The notes under the pieces are model-generated. The model did no database searches and was not told the origin of the DNA. It worked only from the letters and a program-made list of their open reading frames with translations. Below are positions 63,013-64,000 of a stretch of DNA of 64,000 nt, one piece after another. Each line of letters opens with the position of its first letter. The stretch's first letter is position 1. A program made the position numbers and the translations under genes. The stretch spans positions 1 to 64,000 of the forward strand of contig CAIYLW010000080.1 of assembly GCA_903927185.1 (NCBI GenBank). The letters run 5' to 3'. This stretch comes from an uncultured Bacteroidota bacterium. Lineage in GTDB: Bacteria > Bacteroidota > Bacteroidia > Chitinophagales > Chitinophagaceae.

Positions 63013-63426
63013 ATGGCTAGAATTATTTGTATTGATTATGGTGGAAAGAGAACTGGATTAGCAGTAACTGATCCTTTGCAAATAATTGCTACTGCCTTAA
63101 CTACTGTAGCCACAAAAGATTTGTTCCCGTATTTAAAGGACTACTTTTCAAAAGAATTGGTTGATTTAATTTTAATTGGAGAGCCTTTAAATTTAGATGA
63201 TACTGCAACCCACGCAACCCCTTTAGTTGCGGCGGCGGTGATACGGTTACAAAAAGAATTTCCTCATATTCCCTTAAAAAAAGTGGATGAGCGCTTTACT
63301 TCCAAAATGGCTTCCCGTGCAATGGTTGAAATGGGAATGAAAAAAAAGGATCGTCAGGTAAAGGGCAATATCGACCAAATTGCAGCAACCATTATGCTCC
63401 AAGAGTACTTACAATCAATTAGTTAG
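63013..63426 (+). CDS. ruvX: YqgF/RuvX-family Holliday junction resolvase-like protein
   Basis: A 137-residue RNase H-fold protein. I start it at the ATG at 63013 (MARIICIDYGGKRTG), which begins the fold; a start at 62983 would add ten residues lying inside the previous gene. The catalytic Asp is in IDYGGKRTGLAVTD, Glu in LIGEPL and Asp in QIAATIMLQ region near IDQIAA. YqgF acts in rRNA 16S 5'-end processing and perhaps recombination. Confidence 0.9.
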   Translation: MARIICIDYGGKRTGLAVTDPLQIIATALTTVATKDLFPYLKDYFSKELVDLILIGEPLNLDDTATHATPLVAAAVIRLQKEFPHIPLKKVDERFTSKMASRAMVEMGMKKKDRQVKGNIDQIAATIMLQEYLQSIS

Positions 63427-63434
63427 CTAACAAA

Positions 63435-63465
63435 TTGCTAATTGAGTCTTTTTAGGGTATTTTTG
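63435..63465 (+). promoter_or_regulatory. def promoter candidate
   Basis: TTG (63435-63437), a 20-nt spacer and an exact TATTTTTG (63458-63465), 25 nt before the def ATG. It is one of the best matches to the Bacteroidota consensus in the window. Confidence 0.55.
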
Positions 63466-63490
63466 CATCGTTTTAAAAAAAAGTTGTTTC

Positions 63491-64000
63491 ATGTTTCTTC
63501 CTATTGTAGCATACGGGGCGCCAATTTTACGCAAGGTTTGTAAGGATATTGATGAAGATTATCCAGGGCTTCCTAAATTGATCGAGGATATGTGGGAAAC
63601 CATGTATGAAAGTAATGGAGTAGGACTAGCCGCACCCCAAATTAATAAGGATATCCGTCTATTTGTAATGGACAGTATACAAATATTTGAAAATTTAGAG
63701 GAGGATGAATTAGATATTTATCCAGATGGTCCGGGTATTAAACAAGTATTTATCAATGCACATATCGAATCTTTAGATGGGGAAGAATGGGCTTATAATG
63801 AAGGTTGTTTAAGTATACCTAAAATTAGAGAAGATGTGTATCGTTCAGAATCTGTAACACTTTCTTATCTTGATGAAAATTTTGAGGAACATACTACCAC
63901 ATTTAATGGGATCACTGCAAGGGTGATTTTACATGAATATGATCATACCGAAGGCAAATTATTTATCGACTATATCAAACCTTTACGCAAAAAATTGTTG
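63491..64000 (+). CDS. def: Peptide deformylase, cut by the right window edge
   Basis: An open frame of 170 codons from the ATG at 63491 that runs off the window. It removes the formyl group from nascent proteins. All three motifs are present: GVGLAAPQIN (about 43), EGCLSIP (about 107) with the metal Cys, and HEYDHTEG (about 150) with the two His ligands and catalytic Glu. It is nearly complete, as the family usually ends within 180-200 residues. It sits with the yqgF-like gene upstream. Confidence 0.95.
   Translation, partial: MFLPIVAYGAPILRKVCKDIDEDYPGLPKLIEDMWETMYESNGVGLAAPQINKDIRLFVMDSIQIFENLEEDELDIYPDGPGIKQVFINAHIESLDGEEWAYNEGCLSIPKIREDVYRSESVTLSYLDENFEEHTTTFNGITARVILHEYDHTEGKLFIDYIKPLRKKLL

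Overview
The window is an AT-rich stretch of a Bacteroidota chromosome, most likely from the Chitinophagales/Chitinophagaceae side. The gene content supports this: a Bacteroidota-type serine palmitoyltransferase, DUF5916, DUF4954, a GIN-domain lipoprotein, a BlaI/M56 pair, and a PdeM plus ligase-associated helicase pair. So do the promoter-like sites: many genes have an exact TAnnTTTG minus-7 box, several with a TTTG or TTG about 18-22 nt upstream, while Shine-Dalgarno sequences are rare. There are no rRNA or tRNA genes, insertion sequences, prophages or CRISPR arrays. All genes look intact except peptide deformylase, which is cut by the right edge.

Region by region. 1-290: a 7-bp tandem array and two hairpins. 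289-6121: a sugar locus of two divergent operons (MFS porter, Gfo/Idh/MocA dehydrogenase and Dabb protein; against ChbG-like deacetylase, ThuA protein and GH130 lipoprotein). 6124-7852: a NorC/NorB-like pair with unusual haem and metal ligands. 8033-11441: serine palmitoyltransferase, a GNAT-fold protein and an NAD-dependent epimerase, which I read as a ceramide pathway. 11472-17148: tryptophanase and tyrosine phenol-lyase in tandem, then OsmC, MetZ and MetX. 17225-20792: a penicillin-acylase-family protein, a 59-residue membrane protein and LpxB. 20839-23475: BlaI with three operator-like dyads, followed by an M56 sensor protease fused to an N-acetylmuramoyl-L-alanine amidase. 23566-30738: an operon of GH3, ribokinase, exported ADP-ribosylglycohydrolase-like protein, GRP sugar porter and GH30. 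30743-35255: SurE, an XRE/S24 regulator and a DUF5916 outer-membrane protein. 35311-39123: PdeM, helicase and two small membrane-associated proteins. 39192-45143: PBP1-like protein, GuaA, GIN lipoprotein and a two-component system. 45220-64000: mostly housekeeping genes (rpsT, sucA, sucB, rRNA methylase, mnmA, ssb, DUF4954, DUF885, glmS, mutS, TrmH-like, UbiA-like, YqgF, def).

How they work together. The best candidates for something new are: the BlaI/M56-amidase module, which couples a membrane sensor protease to a cell-wall amidase with all catalytic residues present; the ribosyl-salvage operon, in which an exported ADP-ribosylglycohydrolase-fold enzyme, a ribose-type porter and ribokinase would form a short pathway; the NorB-like protein with no His or Glu in helix VI and a His-to-Met change at a haem ligand; and the three-gene sphingolipid operon. 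A further pattern is that several minus-7 boxes lie only 4-6 nt before the start codon (lpxB, guaA, mutS, TrmH-like and others), which suggests leaderless or nearly leaderless mRNAs. Functions are assigned from recalled family motifs; no database search was possible.
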